NCBI RefSeq assembly: GCF_000766865.1
Contig: NZ_JNFA01000030.1
Span: forward strand, 62,001 to 126,000
Length of the DNA stretch: 64,000 nucleotides
Direction: 5' to 3'
Origin: Listeria booriae
GTDB taxonomy: Bacteria; Bacillota; Bacilli; Lactobacillales; Listeriaceae
In this document: positions 17,858 through 27,000 of the stretch, one piece after another
Position numbering within the stretch: position 1 is the stretch's first letter
How the letters are laid out: the number at the start of each line of letters is the position of its first letter
The notes under the pieces: model-generated
What the model was told of the DNA's origin: nothing
The model's input: the letters and a program-made list of their open reading frames with translations, nothing else
Databases searched by the model: none
Position numbers and translations under genes: made by a program

Positions 17858-18785
17858 AATTTTAATTACAGGTGGTTGTGGTTTTATTGGATCTCGCGTG
17901 ATTGCGGGACTTATAGATACCACACATGACCTTTATATAGTCGATAATTTAAGCACTGGAAGAAAAGAAAACGTCCCATTAGATCGTGTGACACTAAAAG
18001 TATGTGATATTCGAAGCGTCGAAGCGTACGATTACATTCAGGAAATCCAACCAGAGTATGTGATTCATTTGGCGGCACAAATTGATGTCCAAACATCGAT
18101 GGAGGAGCAGCATTATGATGCCGATGTGAATATCATGGGCACGCTGAATATCGTGCAGGCATGTATGCAACTACCGGCATTACAGCAATTTGTATTCGCG
18201 TCAACTGCAGCGGTATACGGCAATAACACGGACTTACCGTTGACCGAGAAATCGAATACCATTCCAACGTCTCCCTATGGACAATCGAAGCTAGTCGGAG
18301 AGCAATATTTAGCGCTGATGCATCACTTATATCAGTTACCGTATGCAGTGTTACGTTTTGCGAATGTCTACGGTAAGAAATCCTATGCCGCGAACGATGT
18401 AATTACAAGTTTTTGGACGAAGTTATCGAGTGGTGAATCGCCAGTTATATTTGGTGATGGGAAACAAACGCGTGATTTTATTTATGTGGAAGATATCGCA
18501 AGTGCGCTCATTGAAGCGATGTATGTCACGCCAAGCGGTATTTATAATATTTCAACCAACGAACAAACAACGATTAACGATGTACTGAGAACGATGAATG
18601 TTCTTTTAGCAAATCAAGTTTTACCAACACATGTATCAGAGCGCGCAGGTGATATTCGTGATAGTCGACTTGCGAATGATAAATTTGTACATCATACCAA
18701 TTGGATTCCAAAGCAAACCATTCAAACTGGGTTATACAAAACATTACAAAACCAAACTAATAAAGTGAAGGTGGAAAACAAATGA
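17844..18785 (+). CDS. NAD-dependent nucleotide-sugar epimerase/dehydratase (GalE/WbpP-like)
   Basis: 313 aa short-chain dehydrogenase of the extended type. The Rossmann motif GGCGFIGSRVI is near residue 10, the active-site Ser/Thr in FASTAAVYG, and the catalytic YxxxK in SPYGQSKL. The C-terminal half has VLRFANVYG and RDFIYVEDIA, common in UDP-sugar 4-epimerases. It probably interconverts UDP-Glc(NAc) and UDP-Gal(NAc); the exact substrate cannot be read. Next to a nucleotide-sugar dehydrogenase, it may supply a hexuronic acid of the galacto series. Confidence 0.85.
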   Translation: MPKHKILITGGCGFIGSRVIAGLIDTTHDLYIVDNLSTGRKENVPLDRVTLKVCDIRSVEAYDYIQEIQPEYVIHLAAQIDVQTSMEEQHYDADVNIMGTLNIVQACMQLPALQQFVFASTAAVYGNNTDLPLTEKSNTIPTSPYGQSKLVGEQYLALMHHLYQLPYAVLRFANVYGKKSYAANDVITSFWTKLSSGESPVIFGDGKQTRDFIYVEDIASALIEAMYVTPSGIYNISTNEQTTINDVLRTMNVLLANQVLPTHVSERAGDIRDSRLANDKFVHHTNWIPKQTIQTGLYKTLQNQTNKVKVENK

Positions 18786-20101
18786 GAGCAGTAGATACGT
18801 TAATGGAGACATTTAAAAATAAAGAAGCAACAATTGCAGTGATGGGATTAGGTTATGTTGGATTACCGCTAGCTGTTTTATTCGCTGAAAAAAAGATGAA
18901 TGTCATTGGTTTTGAGTTAAGTCAAACAAAAGTAAGACTTATCAATGCAGGTGTTTCCGATATTATGGACATCCCATCGGAACGCCTGAAAAAGGTAACT
19001 GCAAACAAACATCTAATTGCGACGACGGATGCGACAGAATTATATCACGCAGATGCGATTATTATCTGTGTACCAACACCGCTTACTGCATCGTACGAAC
19101 CGGATATTTCCTACATTACGAACGCTGTTACTATCATTCGTGAAAATATGTCACCAGATACACTAATTGTTTTGGAAAGTACCACATACCCAGGGACTTC
19201 TCGTGAGCTTATTCTTGCACCAATGGAAGAAGCAGGCTACAAACTGAACGAAGATGTTTACATTTGCTATTCACCAGAACGTGTAGATCCAGGAAATAAG
19301 AAGTACCAAACTGAAAATACGCCTAAAGTGGTCGGCGGAATTGGCGAAGCGTCTATGCAAGCTGGTATGGCTCTGTACGAAACAGTGATTCAACAAGTGG
19401 TGCCTGTAGCATCTACAGAAGTGGCTGAAATGAGTAAACTGCTAGAAAATACGTTCCGTAGCATCAATATCGCGTTTATCAACGAAATGGCAATGTTGTG
19501 CGATAAGATGGGCATTGATATTTGGGAAACGATTGAAGCATCCAGTACAAAACCATTTGGCTTTATGCGATTTAATCCAGGTCCAGGAATTGGTGGTCAT
19601 TGTATTCCACTCGACCCAATCTACCTGTCTTGGAAAGCCAAAGAAGCGAATTTTTTCAGTCGTTTTATCGAACTTGCGCAAGAAACAAATAGTCAAATGC
19701 CAGAATATATTGTTCAAAAAGCAGGGACAGCCCTAAATACGGTTAAAAAATCACTCAATGGCTCGAACATTCTACTAGTCGGTATGGCTTATAAAGAAGA
19801 CATCGATGATTTGCGTGAATCGCCAAGCATTCCTATTTTTGAAAATCTGGTGGAGCAAGGGGCTAATGTCGCTTTCTGTGACCCACTAGCGACTATGTTT
19901 CGAGATAAAGAAAATCAAACCCACGCAACAATCGATGTAAACTATGAAAAATTCGGGCAGTATGATTTAGTCATTGTGTTAACATGCCATCAAAGCTTTG
20001 ACAAAGAGCAAATTGCCAAGCATAGTTCGCTAATTTTAGATACCAAAAATGTGTTACCAAAAGCGTATAAAGAGAAGACCATTTGTTTCGGTGATAAGTA
20101 A
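18782..20101 (+). CDS. UDP-N-acetylhexosamine 6-dehydrogenase (WbpA/WecC-like)
   Basis: 439 aa of the UDP-glucose/GDP-mannose dehydrogenase family. It has an N-terminal NAD-binding GLGYVGLPLA, a central domain ending in NPGPGIGGHCIPLDP with the catalytic Cys, and a C-terminal UDP-binding domain with GMAYKEDIDDLRESPS. The pattern TKPFGFMRFNPGPGIGG fits enzymes that oxidise UDP-GlcNAc or UDP-ManNAc rather than UDP-glucose, so the polymer likely holds an N-acetylhexosaminuronic acid and is acidic. ATGA overlap with the epimerase. It is the last gene of the operon, followed by a stem-loop. Confidence 0.87.
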   Translation: MRAVDTLMETFKNKEATIAVMGLGYVGLPLAVLFAEKKMNVIGFELSQTKVRLINAGVSDIMDIPSERLKKVTANKHLIATTDATELYHADAIIICVPTPLTASYEPDISYITNAVTIIRENMSPDTLIVLESTTYPGTSRELILAPMEEAGYKLNEDVYICYSPERVDPGNKKYQTENTPKVVGGIGEASMQAGMALYETVIQQVVPVASTEVAEMSKLLENTFRSINIAFINEMAMLCDKMGIDIWETIEASSTKPFGFMRFNPGPGIGGHCIPLDPIYLSWKAKEANFFSRFIELAQETNSQMPEYIVQKAGTALNTVKKSLNGSNILLVGMAYKEDIDDLRESPSIPIFENLVEQGANVAFCDPLATMFRDKENQTHATIDVNYEKFGQYDLVIVLTCHQSFDKEQIAKHSSLILDTKNVLPKAYKEKTICFGDK

Positions 20102-20110
20102 ATAAATAGA

Positions 20111-20148
20111 GAGCTATCCTCTTTCGGTTTTTCTAAAGGGGATGGCTC
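20111..20148 (+). terminator. Stem-loop ending the polysaccharide operon
   Basis: A 14-bp stem with two G-U pairs (GAGCTATCCTCTTT against AAAGGGGATGGCTC) and a loop of about ten bases, 10 bases after the stop. No T-run follows, so termination may be leaky or Rho-assisted. Confidence 0.6.
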
Positions 20149-20182
20149 CATATACATTATAAAGAGATAGAGGTAGAAAGAT

Positions 20183-20449
20183 ATGTGGTCAAAAACATCT
20201 AGTATTATGGAATTTCTTCATTACTTCCAAAAACATAAGAAATTAGTGGTAGCTCAAGATAGAGACTTACCAAGCACTTTACAGAAGTATTCGAAAGAAC
20301 AAATACAAGCCGTGATTTTTAAATTACAAGATAATGGGTTTCTATGGATTGTCTACCAAGAGAATGCAGAAGTAATGTTATATCTGACATCTGCGGGAAA
20401 AAGACTAGTTCATAAAATAAGCTGGGTTCACCGATCAAATGATAGGTAG
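20183..20449 (+). CDS. Small protein of unknown function, possibly winged-helix
   Basis: 88 aa. I recognise no family. The pattern of helices followed by LTSAGKRLVHK (a wing-like ending common in MarR/PadR-type DNA-binding folds) and KYSKEQIQAVIFKLQDNGFLWIV suggests a winged helix, but this is a weak structural guess. GAGGTAGAAAG lies before the ATG. It overlaps or abuts the next regulator's leader and is likely co-transcribed with it and the SulP transporter. Confidence 0.6.
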   Translation: MWSKTSSIMEFLHYFQKHKKLVVAQDRDLPSTLQKYSKEQIQAVIFKLQDNGFLWIVYQENAEVMLYLTSAGKRLVHKISWVHRSNDR

Positions 20450-20501
20450 GCGTCTATTCACTGGTAATGATACATATGTAATAAAGGAGGTGAGAAAGTT
20501 T

Positions 20502-21089
20502 ATGAGCAGTAAAGCAATGCCATTAAAAAAAAGAGAGATACTGCATGAATATGGGGAGTACTCTATACTTCAAGGTTATATTTTATGCCGGACAGGAAGT
20601 CATTTGTTAAAAGTTATCGAAGCAGAGGACTTTATTATTGCAGAAGGAAACTTCTTTGGTGACTTGATACAATTTCAGGCACAGAGAACAACTTATGTAG
20701 CGAAATTACCTATTACGTCAACATCCAATTTTTTAGATAAACAGATGAAAGCGCAATATGAAATGATGCAATTACTGGCGAAACAATTGGATATTTCGGT
20801 GCTACCAGTGAAACAAAGAGTGATGTTCCTATTGTATCAAATGGCCTGTGATATAGGTGTTTTAAAAAATGGATATTGTTGTCTACCTCCGATTCTAACG
20901 CAGGTGGAGATGGCTATATTTGCTCACTGTACAAGAGAGTATTTAAATGGGGTGCGCAAAGTGCTGGTCGAAGAAGGGTGGCTAGCACCTGAGAAAAAAT
21001 GGATGTTACTTAACTGGGAACGTTGGGAAAAGTACATGTTGCATATACAATCAAGTAAGCAGTTGCCCATTTCACAGGAAGAATTATAA
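20502..21089 (+). CDS. Crp/Fnr-like transcriptional regulator, divergent short form
   Basis: 195 aa from ATG 20502, chosen because AAAGGAGGTGA (20483-20493) ends eight bases before it; a longer in-frame extension to 20439 lacks such a site. The N-terminal sensor is shortened (SILQGYILCRTGSHLLKVIEAEDFIIAEGNFFGDLIQ), followed by a long helix. A C-terminal winged helix (LTQVEMAIFAHCTREYLNGVRKVLVEEGWL) has the Crp-family spacing. It is the fourth such regulator in the window. It lies immediately before the SulP-DUF1254 gene set and is its most likely controller. Confidence 0.72.
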   Translation: MSSKAMPLKKREILHEYGEYSILQGYILCRTGSHLLKVIEAEDFIIAEGNFFGDLIQFQAQRTTYVAKLPITSTSNFLDKQMKAQYEMMQLLAKQLDISVLPVKQRVMFLLYQMACDIGVLKNGYCCLPPILTQVEMAIFAHCTREYLNGVRKVLVEEGWLAPEKKWMLLNWERWEKYMLHIQSSKQLPISQEEL

Positions 21090-21106
21090 AGGGAGGGGTA
21101 ACAAAA

Positions 21107-22771
21107 ATGTGGCGATATATTTTACTTTCACTCGATGGGTATAAGCCCTCCTATTGGCGGGATGACATTATCTCAGGCATTGGTGTTGCAGCGCTCAGTA
21201 TTCCTGTTGCTATGGGGTATGCACAAGTGGCAGGGTTACCGGCTATATATGGTTTATACGCTTCGTGCTTGCCTGTGTTGGCATATATTCTTTTTGCTAG
21301 TTCACCACAACTTATTTTTGGTATTGATGCGACAACCAGTGCTGTGACGGGTTCAATTATTTTAGGGACAGCAGGACTTGCGGCGGGTTCAAAAGAAGCC
21401 ATCGCCCTAGCGCCAATTCTAGCCTTTTTTTGCGCGATCTTTCTTGTTTTATTTGCCCTATTGAAATTGAATAAATTCACCCGTTATATCTCAGCCCCTG
21501 TGCTAAGTGGGTTTATATCAGGTTTAGGTGTTTCGATTATGGTAAGCCAGCTAACGAAGATCATGGGATTACCGTCTAGCGAAGGGAATGTGTTAGAGAC
21601 GATCTGGTATATTGTGACACAGATATTAAAGCTAAATGTGGTGTCGTTTTGTTTAGGAGTAGTTGCTGTTGTACTAGTGCTACTTGGGAAGAAAATACTC
21701 CCGAAATGGCCGGTTGCTTTATTTGTGTTAATTCTCGGAACAGTTGGGTCCTATTATTTCCAAATAAAGCAATATGGTGTATCGATTGTTGGGAGCGTTC
21801 CATCTGGATTTCCATCCTTACACCTACCAGACTTTACAACGATTGACTGGGGATTAGGTATTCTGGGTGGCTTAATTTCCGCGATTGCTTGTTTTGCAGG
21901 GTCACTATTACCAAGTGAAAGTTTTGCGATGCGGAATAACTATGCCATTAGTGGTAGGCGTGAATTATTTGCATATGGTTTCTCCAACGTTATAGCTTCT
22001 TTGACAGGAACTGCACCGACTAGTGCAAGTGTGTCACGAACAGCAGCAAATGAGTCTTTTCACGGTAAGACCCAGGTTGTTTCAATGGTGGCAGCCACGA
22101 TTATTGGGATTATTGTCGCTTTTTTTAGCGGTGTTTTGTATTACATGCCACAGCCAGTGTTAGCAGGTATTGTTTTTGCTGCATTAGTTGGTATTGTGGA
22201 TGTTGCAATGGTAAAGCGATTATTTCATCAAGGAGCCAAACGCGAGGCAAATGTCTGGCTATTGGCCGCGATAGGGACGTTTCTTTTCGGCGTGATTTGG
22301 GGTGTCTTATTAGGTATCGTGCTGTCTTATCTGAATGTAGTTCTACGCACAGTTGCTTCACCCAGTGCAGAAGTAGGCATTATCGAAGGTCGTGATGGCT
22401 TTTTCGATATTAGTCAGCATAAAGAAGCGCGGCGTATACCTACTGTATTGCTATTTCGGTACAGTGGATCGCTCTTTTTCGGGAACGTAGAGTCGTTTGA
22501 AAAGGCGCTTAAACAGATGATTCAAGCGGATACAAAGGTGGTGATGATTGATGCCAGTGCGATTGTAACAGTGGACATGACGGCTTCTGCAAAATTAAAA
22601 CAAATCGTGGCGTTCTTGGTTGAGCGAGATATTGACTACTATTTTGTAAATGTCATAGAAAATTTGAAGGTAAGTTTTCGTAAGCATGACCTTCAATTTT
22701 TACTGGAAGAGGAGCATGTACAAAAAACGATAGAAGATGCGCTCCAGCACTATCAAACACAGCAAAAATAA
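21107..22771 (+). CDS. SulP (SLC26) family anion transporter with STAS domain
   Basis: 554 aa. About 11-12 membrane segments are preceded by DDIISGIGVAALSIPVAMGYAQVAGLPAIYGLYAS, the SulP signature. A C-terminal cytoplasmic STAS domain (about residues 435-550; FRYSGSLFFGNVESFEKAL, VVMIDASAIVTVDMTAS) has the conserved D-SAxxxxD-type loop. Family members move sulfate, bicarbonate or other anions, often with H+ or Na+. GGGAGGGG precedes the ATG. It starts a run of six same-strand genes; substrate unknown. Confidence 0.93.
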   Translation: MWRYILLSLDGYKPSYWRDDIISGIGVAALSIPVAMGYAQVAGLPAIYGLYASCLPVLAYILFASSPQLIFGIDATTSAVTGSIILGTAGLAAGSKEAIALAPILAFFCAIFLVLFALLKLNKFTRYISAPVLSGFISGLGVSIMVSQLTKIMGLPSSEGNVLETIWYIVTQILKLNVVSFCLGVVAVVLVLLGKKILPKWPVALFVLILGTVGSYYFQIKQYGVSIVGSVPSGFPSLHLPDFTTIDWGLGILGGLISAIACFAGSLLPSESFAMRNNYAISGRRELFAYGFSNVIASLTGTAPTSASVSRTAANESFHGKTQVVSMVAATIIGIIVAFFSGVLYYMPQPVLAGIVFAALVGIVDVAMVKRLFHQGAKREANVWLLAAIGTFLFGVIWGVLLGIVLSYLNVVLRTVASPSAEVGIIEGRDGFFDISQHKEARRIPTVLLFRYSGSLFFGNVESFEKALKQMIQADTKVVMIDASAIVTVDMTASAKLKQIVAFLVERDIDYYFVNVIENLKVSFRKHDLQFLLEEEHVQKTIEDALQHYQTQQK

Positions 22772-22791
22772 ACAGAAAAGGGGCTTTGAGT

Positions 22792-24153
22792 ATGATACAA
22801 AAACAGGTAACGAAGCTAGAAAAATTGGCTATGGATGCTTATGTTTATGGCTTTCCACTTCTTTTTAATGTAGAACAAATGAGACGGTATGTGGAGGAGG
22901 GGATAGGAGCTAATGTGGCGACTCCTTTTAACCAATTCAGTCATGCGAAGACGCTCGCTACACCAGCAGATACCTTTGTCAGTATTAATAACGATACGGT
23001 ATATTCGATGGCACAGCTTGATTTGAGCGTGGGACCTATTGCTTTACATGTTCCAAATACAGAAGGGCGCTACTACGTGTTACAGTTTGTTGATGCGTGG
23101 ACGAACAACTTTGCGTATGTAGGGACAAGGGCTATCGGAGCAGAGGCCGCAGACTTTTTACTGACGCCACCTAATTGGGTAGGAGAAGTACCAAAGCACA
23201 TGACTCAAATTAAAGTACCGACAAGGCTTGCATCTATCGTTGGTCGCTGGGCCTGCCAGGATGAACATGATTTGAAAAATATCATGGCATTGCAAGATTT
23301 GACGACGTTACGAACGCTGCATGCAAGCGCGGAGCCACAAGGTTTCCCCATTGTTTCGGAGGATGTACCCGAAGAGATTCGATTTTTTGAGCGACTTCGT
23401 GTGACCATGTTGGATCTATTACCTGCACCACAAGACATGGCGTTGCAAGCTTCCTTTTCAGCACTAGGAATGGAGGCTAGCGTGACATCCCCTCTTTTAG
23501 GATTGGATGAAACAGTTTACAATGCATTGAAATACGCAAATGTGAGCGGGCTCGGATTGATTAAAAGGACATTGCTATCTGGTGTTTCAGAGAGCGAGAA
23601 TGGTTGGCGGATTACCTTTCATGCGTTTGATTATAACACTGATTTTTTCGAAATCGGGACGAAGGAAGATGCAGAATGGATCATAACTGATCGCAAAAAA
23701 GCATTCATGGAGCGCGCGGTTGCAGCCATGGGTGGACTGTGGGGGAATCACGGATACGAAGCGGCTTATGTGATGACATGGACAGATGAAAAGGGGCAAA
23801 CGCTAAATGGGGCACATAACTACACGTTAACACTTGATCCATTGCCACCGGTAGCCGCCTTCTGGTCGATCACGATGTATAATGCACCGGATTATTATTT
23901 GGTAGATAACCCATGGCATCGCTATTCGATTGGCGATAGGACATCTGGGCTTATCTATAACGAAGATGGTTCTTTAACGATTTATATGTCTGTAGATGAG
24001 CCGCAAAATGAGCGGGAAAAAGCTAATTGGTTACCACTACCAGATGGTGATTTCCGGCCGATCCTACGTATGTATGCACCAGATCAACGTATTTTATCGC
24101 GAGACTATTCTTTTGCACCAATTAAACGAGAGGGAAACATGGGGAGGAAATAA
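22792..24153 (+). CDS. DUF1254/DUF1214 domain protein (copy 1)
   Basis: 453 aa from ATG 22792, with AAAAGGGG eight bases before; TTG 22786 is an unlikely longer start. The N-terminal DUF1254 part carries AYVYGFPLLFNVEQMRR and NNDTVYSMAQLDLSVGPIALHVPN. The C-terminal DUF1214 part carries LPPVAAFWSITMYNAPDYYLVDNPWHRYSIGDRT. No signal peptide is seen, so it may be cytoplasmic, although many homologues are secreted. Biochemical function of the family is not established to my knowledge. It is encoded with a second paralogue and membrane transporters. Confidence 0.88.
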   Translation: MIQKQVTKLEKLAMDAYVYGFPLLFNVEQMRRYVEEGIGANVATPFNQFSHAKTLATPADTFVSINNDTVYSMAQLDLSVGPIALHVPNTEGRYYVLQFVDAWTNNFAYVGTRAIGAEAADFLLTPPNWVGEVPKHMTQIKVPTRLASIVGRWACQDEHDLKNIMALQDLTTLRTLHASAEPQGFPIVSEDVPEEIRFFERLRVTMLDLLPAPQDMALQASFSALGMEASVTSPLLGLDETVYNALKYANVSGLGLIKRTLLSGVSESENGWRITFHAFDYNTDFFEIGTKEDAEWIITDRKKAFMERAVAAMGGLWGNHGYEAAYVMTWTDEKGQTLNGAHNYTLTLDPLPPVAAFWSITMYNAPDYYLVDNPWHRYSIGDRTSGLIYNEDGSLTIYMSVDEPQNEREKANWLPLPDGDFRPILRMYAPDQRILSRDYSFAPIKREGNMGRK

Positions 24154-24156
24154 ACA

Positions 24157-24501
24157 ATGTCAAGAAAAGCAGAAATGAGTATAAGTATTATTGGTGCGAG
24201 CATAGGTCTGATTGTGGGGATATGGCTCGTTGCATCAGGGGATAACTTGAGCAATTATATCCAAACATTCACATATTTTAGCGGTATGGTAGGGGATCAA
24301 TTAGCTACGCTTGGCTGGATTACGATTGTCTTTTCGGCATTAGCTTTGATTGCAGCCTGTTGCATTCCGAAGCATCCGATGGCGTGGGGAATTGTTATTT
24401 TAATCATTGGGATTTTGATGTTCTTCTTCATTGGAACCGCATGGGTTGCATCTGGTATTTTGTTGATTATTGGCGGTCTAGTATGCGTATTTAGAAGTTA
24501 A
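24157..24501 (+). CDS. Small four-helix membrane protein (DUF4064-like)
   Basis: 114 aa, almost entirely hydrophobic, with segments near residues 7-25, 48-68, 73-92 and 94-111. The layout (ISIIGASIGLIVGIWL ... WITIVFSALALIAACC ... GILMFFFIGTAWVASGILLIIGGLV) resembles DUF4064 proteins of Firmicutes. Three bases separate it from the DUF1254 gene upstream and 20 from the one downstream, so it is a fixed part of this unit. No function can be assigned. Confidence 0.7.
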   Translation: MSRKAEMSISIIGASIGLIVGIWLVASGDNLSNYIQTFTYFSGMVGDQLATLGWITIVFSALALIAACCIPKHPMAWGIVILIIGILMFFFIGTAWVASGILLIIGGLVCVFRS

Positions 24502-24521
24502 AAAGGAGGTATTTAGGAGAT

Positions 24522-25913
24522 ATGAATAATACAATTCAGTTGGATGGTGAGCTACCAGAAAAAGAATCTGTCGGCATGCTGTTTACAGAAATGGACTTTT
24601 ATCAAGCGACGCAGCTTTATTTATGGAGTTTGCCCTTGGTGACTTTTGCAGAGTGGCAACGCGTTCATGAGGAAATTTTCGGGGCAAAGAGCGGTGATTT
24701 AGTAACGTATCGCGGTTATGAAGATGTCTCTGGAATCATAACGGCAAATGCAACAACACCCTATACGATTGGTTTTATAAATTTGGAAGAAACAGGTCCG
24801 ATGGTAGTGGAAATTCCTAAAGGACATATCGCTGGAGGCTTCTCCGATTTTTGGCAGCGTGAATTAGCTATTGTTGGGGAAATGGGGCCAGATGGTGGGA
24901 AAGGAGGAAAATATATTGTATTCCCTCCTGGTATGGATTACGATGACACCTATGCAACGGAAGGTTATTATCCATTTTCAAGTAGCATGTTCCACCTTTT
25001 CTTTGGATTGAGAGCATTAGACCCTGATCCTTCTGTTTGCAAGACGTTGATAAAAGAAGTGAAAATATATCCATACGCTGAACGAAAAGCAAAACCGACC
25101 ACGCATATTATATCACCAGCAGGTAAGAAATATTTTGCGGGCCCACCAAAAGGATTGTTGTATTGGAAAACGCTACAACGAATGATTAGGAGTGAACCCG
25201 TGGAAGAGCGAGATCGTTTTTTTGTGGCGCAGTTAGACAACCTTGGCATGCATAAAGAGTCCGATTTCCATCCAACGGCATATCAGGAAGAGCTTTTAAT
25301 GATGGCGGTGGGAAAAGGCGAATTCATGGCGAAGGCCAATGCGTTTAGAAAAAGGTTTGCCGATGTACGTCATTGGCCTGAAAAACAGTGGGATTATGTG
25401 ATGGTTATGCCGACTTCTTCCCAACGAGCCACTGATTTCGATTATTTCTTTGAGCGGGCATCTTATTTTTATGAAGCTGTGACTTTTTCAGAAGCGATGG
25501 TTAGCAAAACACCCAATGTTGGGCAAGCTTACCTAGGTAGCTATACAGATCAGAATGGGGAGTGGTTGAGTGGCGCGAATACGTATAAACTACACATGCC
25601 GCCAAATCCTCCAGCAGCTAATTTTTGGTCGATTACCGTGTACGATATAGCAACGCGTTGTCTCATTCAAAATGAGGAGCGAAGGGCGGATATCACATCC
25701 CGTCAGGAGCTGGCATGGAACGCCGATGGATCTATTGATATTTACTTTGGTCCAGATAAACCTGCGGAACATTCGTCTAACTGGGTTCAGACAAATAACG
25801 AGGAGCATTGGTTCGTGTACTTACGATTATATGGCCCAATGGAAGCATATTTTGATAAGTCATGGATAATGGATGACATCACACTACTTGCAAAAGAAGC
25901 GTTAGTGTTGTAA
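24522..25913 (+). CDS. DUF1254/DUF1214 domain protein (copy 2)
   Basis: 463 aa with AAGGAGG upstream. It has the same two-domain plan as copy 1 but belongs to a different subgroup: DUF1254 (YLWSLPLVTFAEWQRVHEEIFG, TANATTPYTIGFINLEETGPMVVEIP) and DUF1214 (NPPAANFWSITVYDIATRCLIQNE, EHWFVYLRLYGPMEAYFDKSW). The C-terminal 30 codons are duplicated downstream at 30607-30700 as a remnant. It is followed 130 bp later by a BASS-type transporter, an adjacency also preserved in that decayed copy. Confidence 0.88.
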   Translation: MNNTIQLDGELPEKESVGMLFTEMDFYQATQLYLWSLPLVTFAEWQRVHEEIFGAKSGDLVTYRGYEDVSGIITANATTPYTIGFINLEETGPMVVEIPKGHIAGGFSDFWQRELAIVGEMGPDGGKGGKYIVFPPGMDYDDTYATEGYYPFSSSMFHLFFGLRALDPDPSVCKTLIKEVKIYPYAERKAKPTTHIISPAGKKYFAGPPKGLLYWKTLQRMIRSEPVEERDRFFVAQLDNLGMHKESDFHPTAYQEELLMMAVGKGEFMAKANAFRKRFADVRHWPEKQWDYVMVMPTSSQRATDFDYFFERASYFYEAVTFSEAMVSKTPNVGQAYLGSYTDQNGEWLSGANTYKLHMPPNPPAANFWSITVYDIATRCLIQNEERRADITSRQELAWNADGSIDIYFGPDKPAEHSSNWVQTNNEEHWFVYLRLYGPMEAYFDKSWIMDDITLLAKEALVL

Positions 25914-26043
25914 TAGTAAGAATGCATCATCATTGACACTGCAGAAACCTAGGCAATAGCAGGAGATTACATGTCGCATTGTCTAGGAAAGCAGGTTCAA
26001 TTTTTAATAAGAAGATGCTACATGAGCAGGAGTGGAGGAACAG

Positions 26044-26910
26044 ATGGAACAAGTAAATCAAGTGTTAGTAAGCATGCAACCGTATGTTTTATTAGTTTTT
26101 GTGTACGCAACAATGATTGCAGTTGGCTTTACGACAACAACGAAACAATTAGGTGTGGCCTTTAGGCGACCAATTCCGATGATTCTTTGTGTTATTTTCA
26201 ATATTTTAGTGGCACCTCTTATTGCAGCATTGGTTACGAATGGCTTGGCGGATTCACTAGGTGGTAAGGCGGAGGCGACCACGATTATTATTGCAGCCGT
26301 GCTTATCAATTTGTTTGCTGGGGCACCGGCTGGGATGAAAAACGTACAATTAGGTGGTGGTAATGGAGCGAATGCAGTAGCGATGCTGGTAGTATTATCG
26401 ATGGCTGTTGTTATCTGTACGCCATTCACAGCTCCATTATTCCTACCAGGAGACGTAACAATTCCTGTCTCTAAAATTGTATGGACGTTGATTATTCTCG
26501 TGGTTATTCCACTAGGTATTGGTTTGGCGCTCAATTCATGGAAACCTACGTTTACAAAAAAAGCGTTGAAAAGTATCAATGAGACGTCATCTATCAGTAT
26601 GATTCTCGTTTTGATTTGTTTTATGTTGCCAAACTTGCAAAGCGTTTTTGATACTGGGTTTTATGTGGTATGTATTTTTGTGTTGATTGTATTCGCTAAT
26701 TTTGGGATTACATATTTCGGTACCATTGGAACCATACAGGATAAGAAAACAGTGTCACTACTTTCGATGTCTAAAAATTTTGGCGTAGCTCTTTCCGTTG
26801 CAACAGCGGCTTTTGCATCTTATGATATCATTCCCGCAATGATGACTTATGCGATTGTTATGATGCTTGCTTGCCTGCCTATATCGCTCTTTTTGAAACA
26901 TATCAAATAA
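26044..26910 (+). CDS. BASS-type (bile acid:Na+ symporter family) transporter
   Basis: 288 aa from ATG 26044 with GGAGG five bases before; GTG 26032 is the alternative. There are 9-10 predicted membrane helices. PIPMILCVIFNILVAPLIAAL, INLFAGAPAGMKNVQLGGGNGANAVAM and LSMSKNFGVALSVATAAFA resemble the two crossing broken-helix regions of the SBF/BASS fold, with small-residue-rich motifs that bind Na+ and substrate. It likely imports an organic anion; bile acids are only one of many known substrates. It closes the SulP-DUF1254 gene run, which suggests a common small-anion role (inference). Confidence 0.8.
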   Translation: MEQVNQVLVSMQPYVLLVFVYATMIAVGFTTTTKQLGVAFRRPIPMILCVIFNILVAPLIAALVTNGLADSLGGKAEATTIIIAAVLINLFAGAPAGMKNVQLGGGNGANAVAMLVVLSMAVVICTPFTAPLFLPGDVTIPVSKIVWTLIILVVIPLGIGLALNSWKPTFTKKALKSINETSSISMILVLICFMLPNLQSVFDTGFYVVCIFVLIVFANFGITYFGTIGTIQDKKTVSLLSMSKNFGVALSVATAAFASYDIIPAMMTYAIVMMLACLPISLFLKHIK

Positions 26911-26925
26911 GGTGAAAAGGTAGAT

Positions 26926-27000
26926 ATGCTAACATTGGATAGTGAAAAGTCTATTAGTACGAGGAGAGATAAGCAAATTCCTGATGGATCTTTTCCATAG
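26926..27000 (+). CDS. 24-codon ORF after the BASS gene, conserved in the duplicate
   Basis: ATG 26926 is preceded by GGTGAAAAGGT, a modest Shine-Dalgarno. The 24-codon frame is polar and Ser-rich (MLTLDSEKSIS...). The same frame, same length, is present at 31258-31332 with two amino-acid changes. Retention in both copies is expected from the recent shared ancestry of that tract, so it may equally be the truncated beginning of a lost gene. Confidence 0.3.
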   Translation: MLTLDSEKSISTRRDKQIPDGSFP

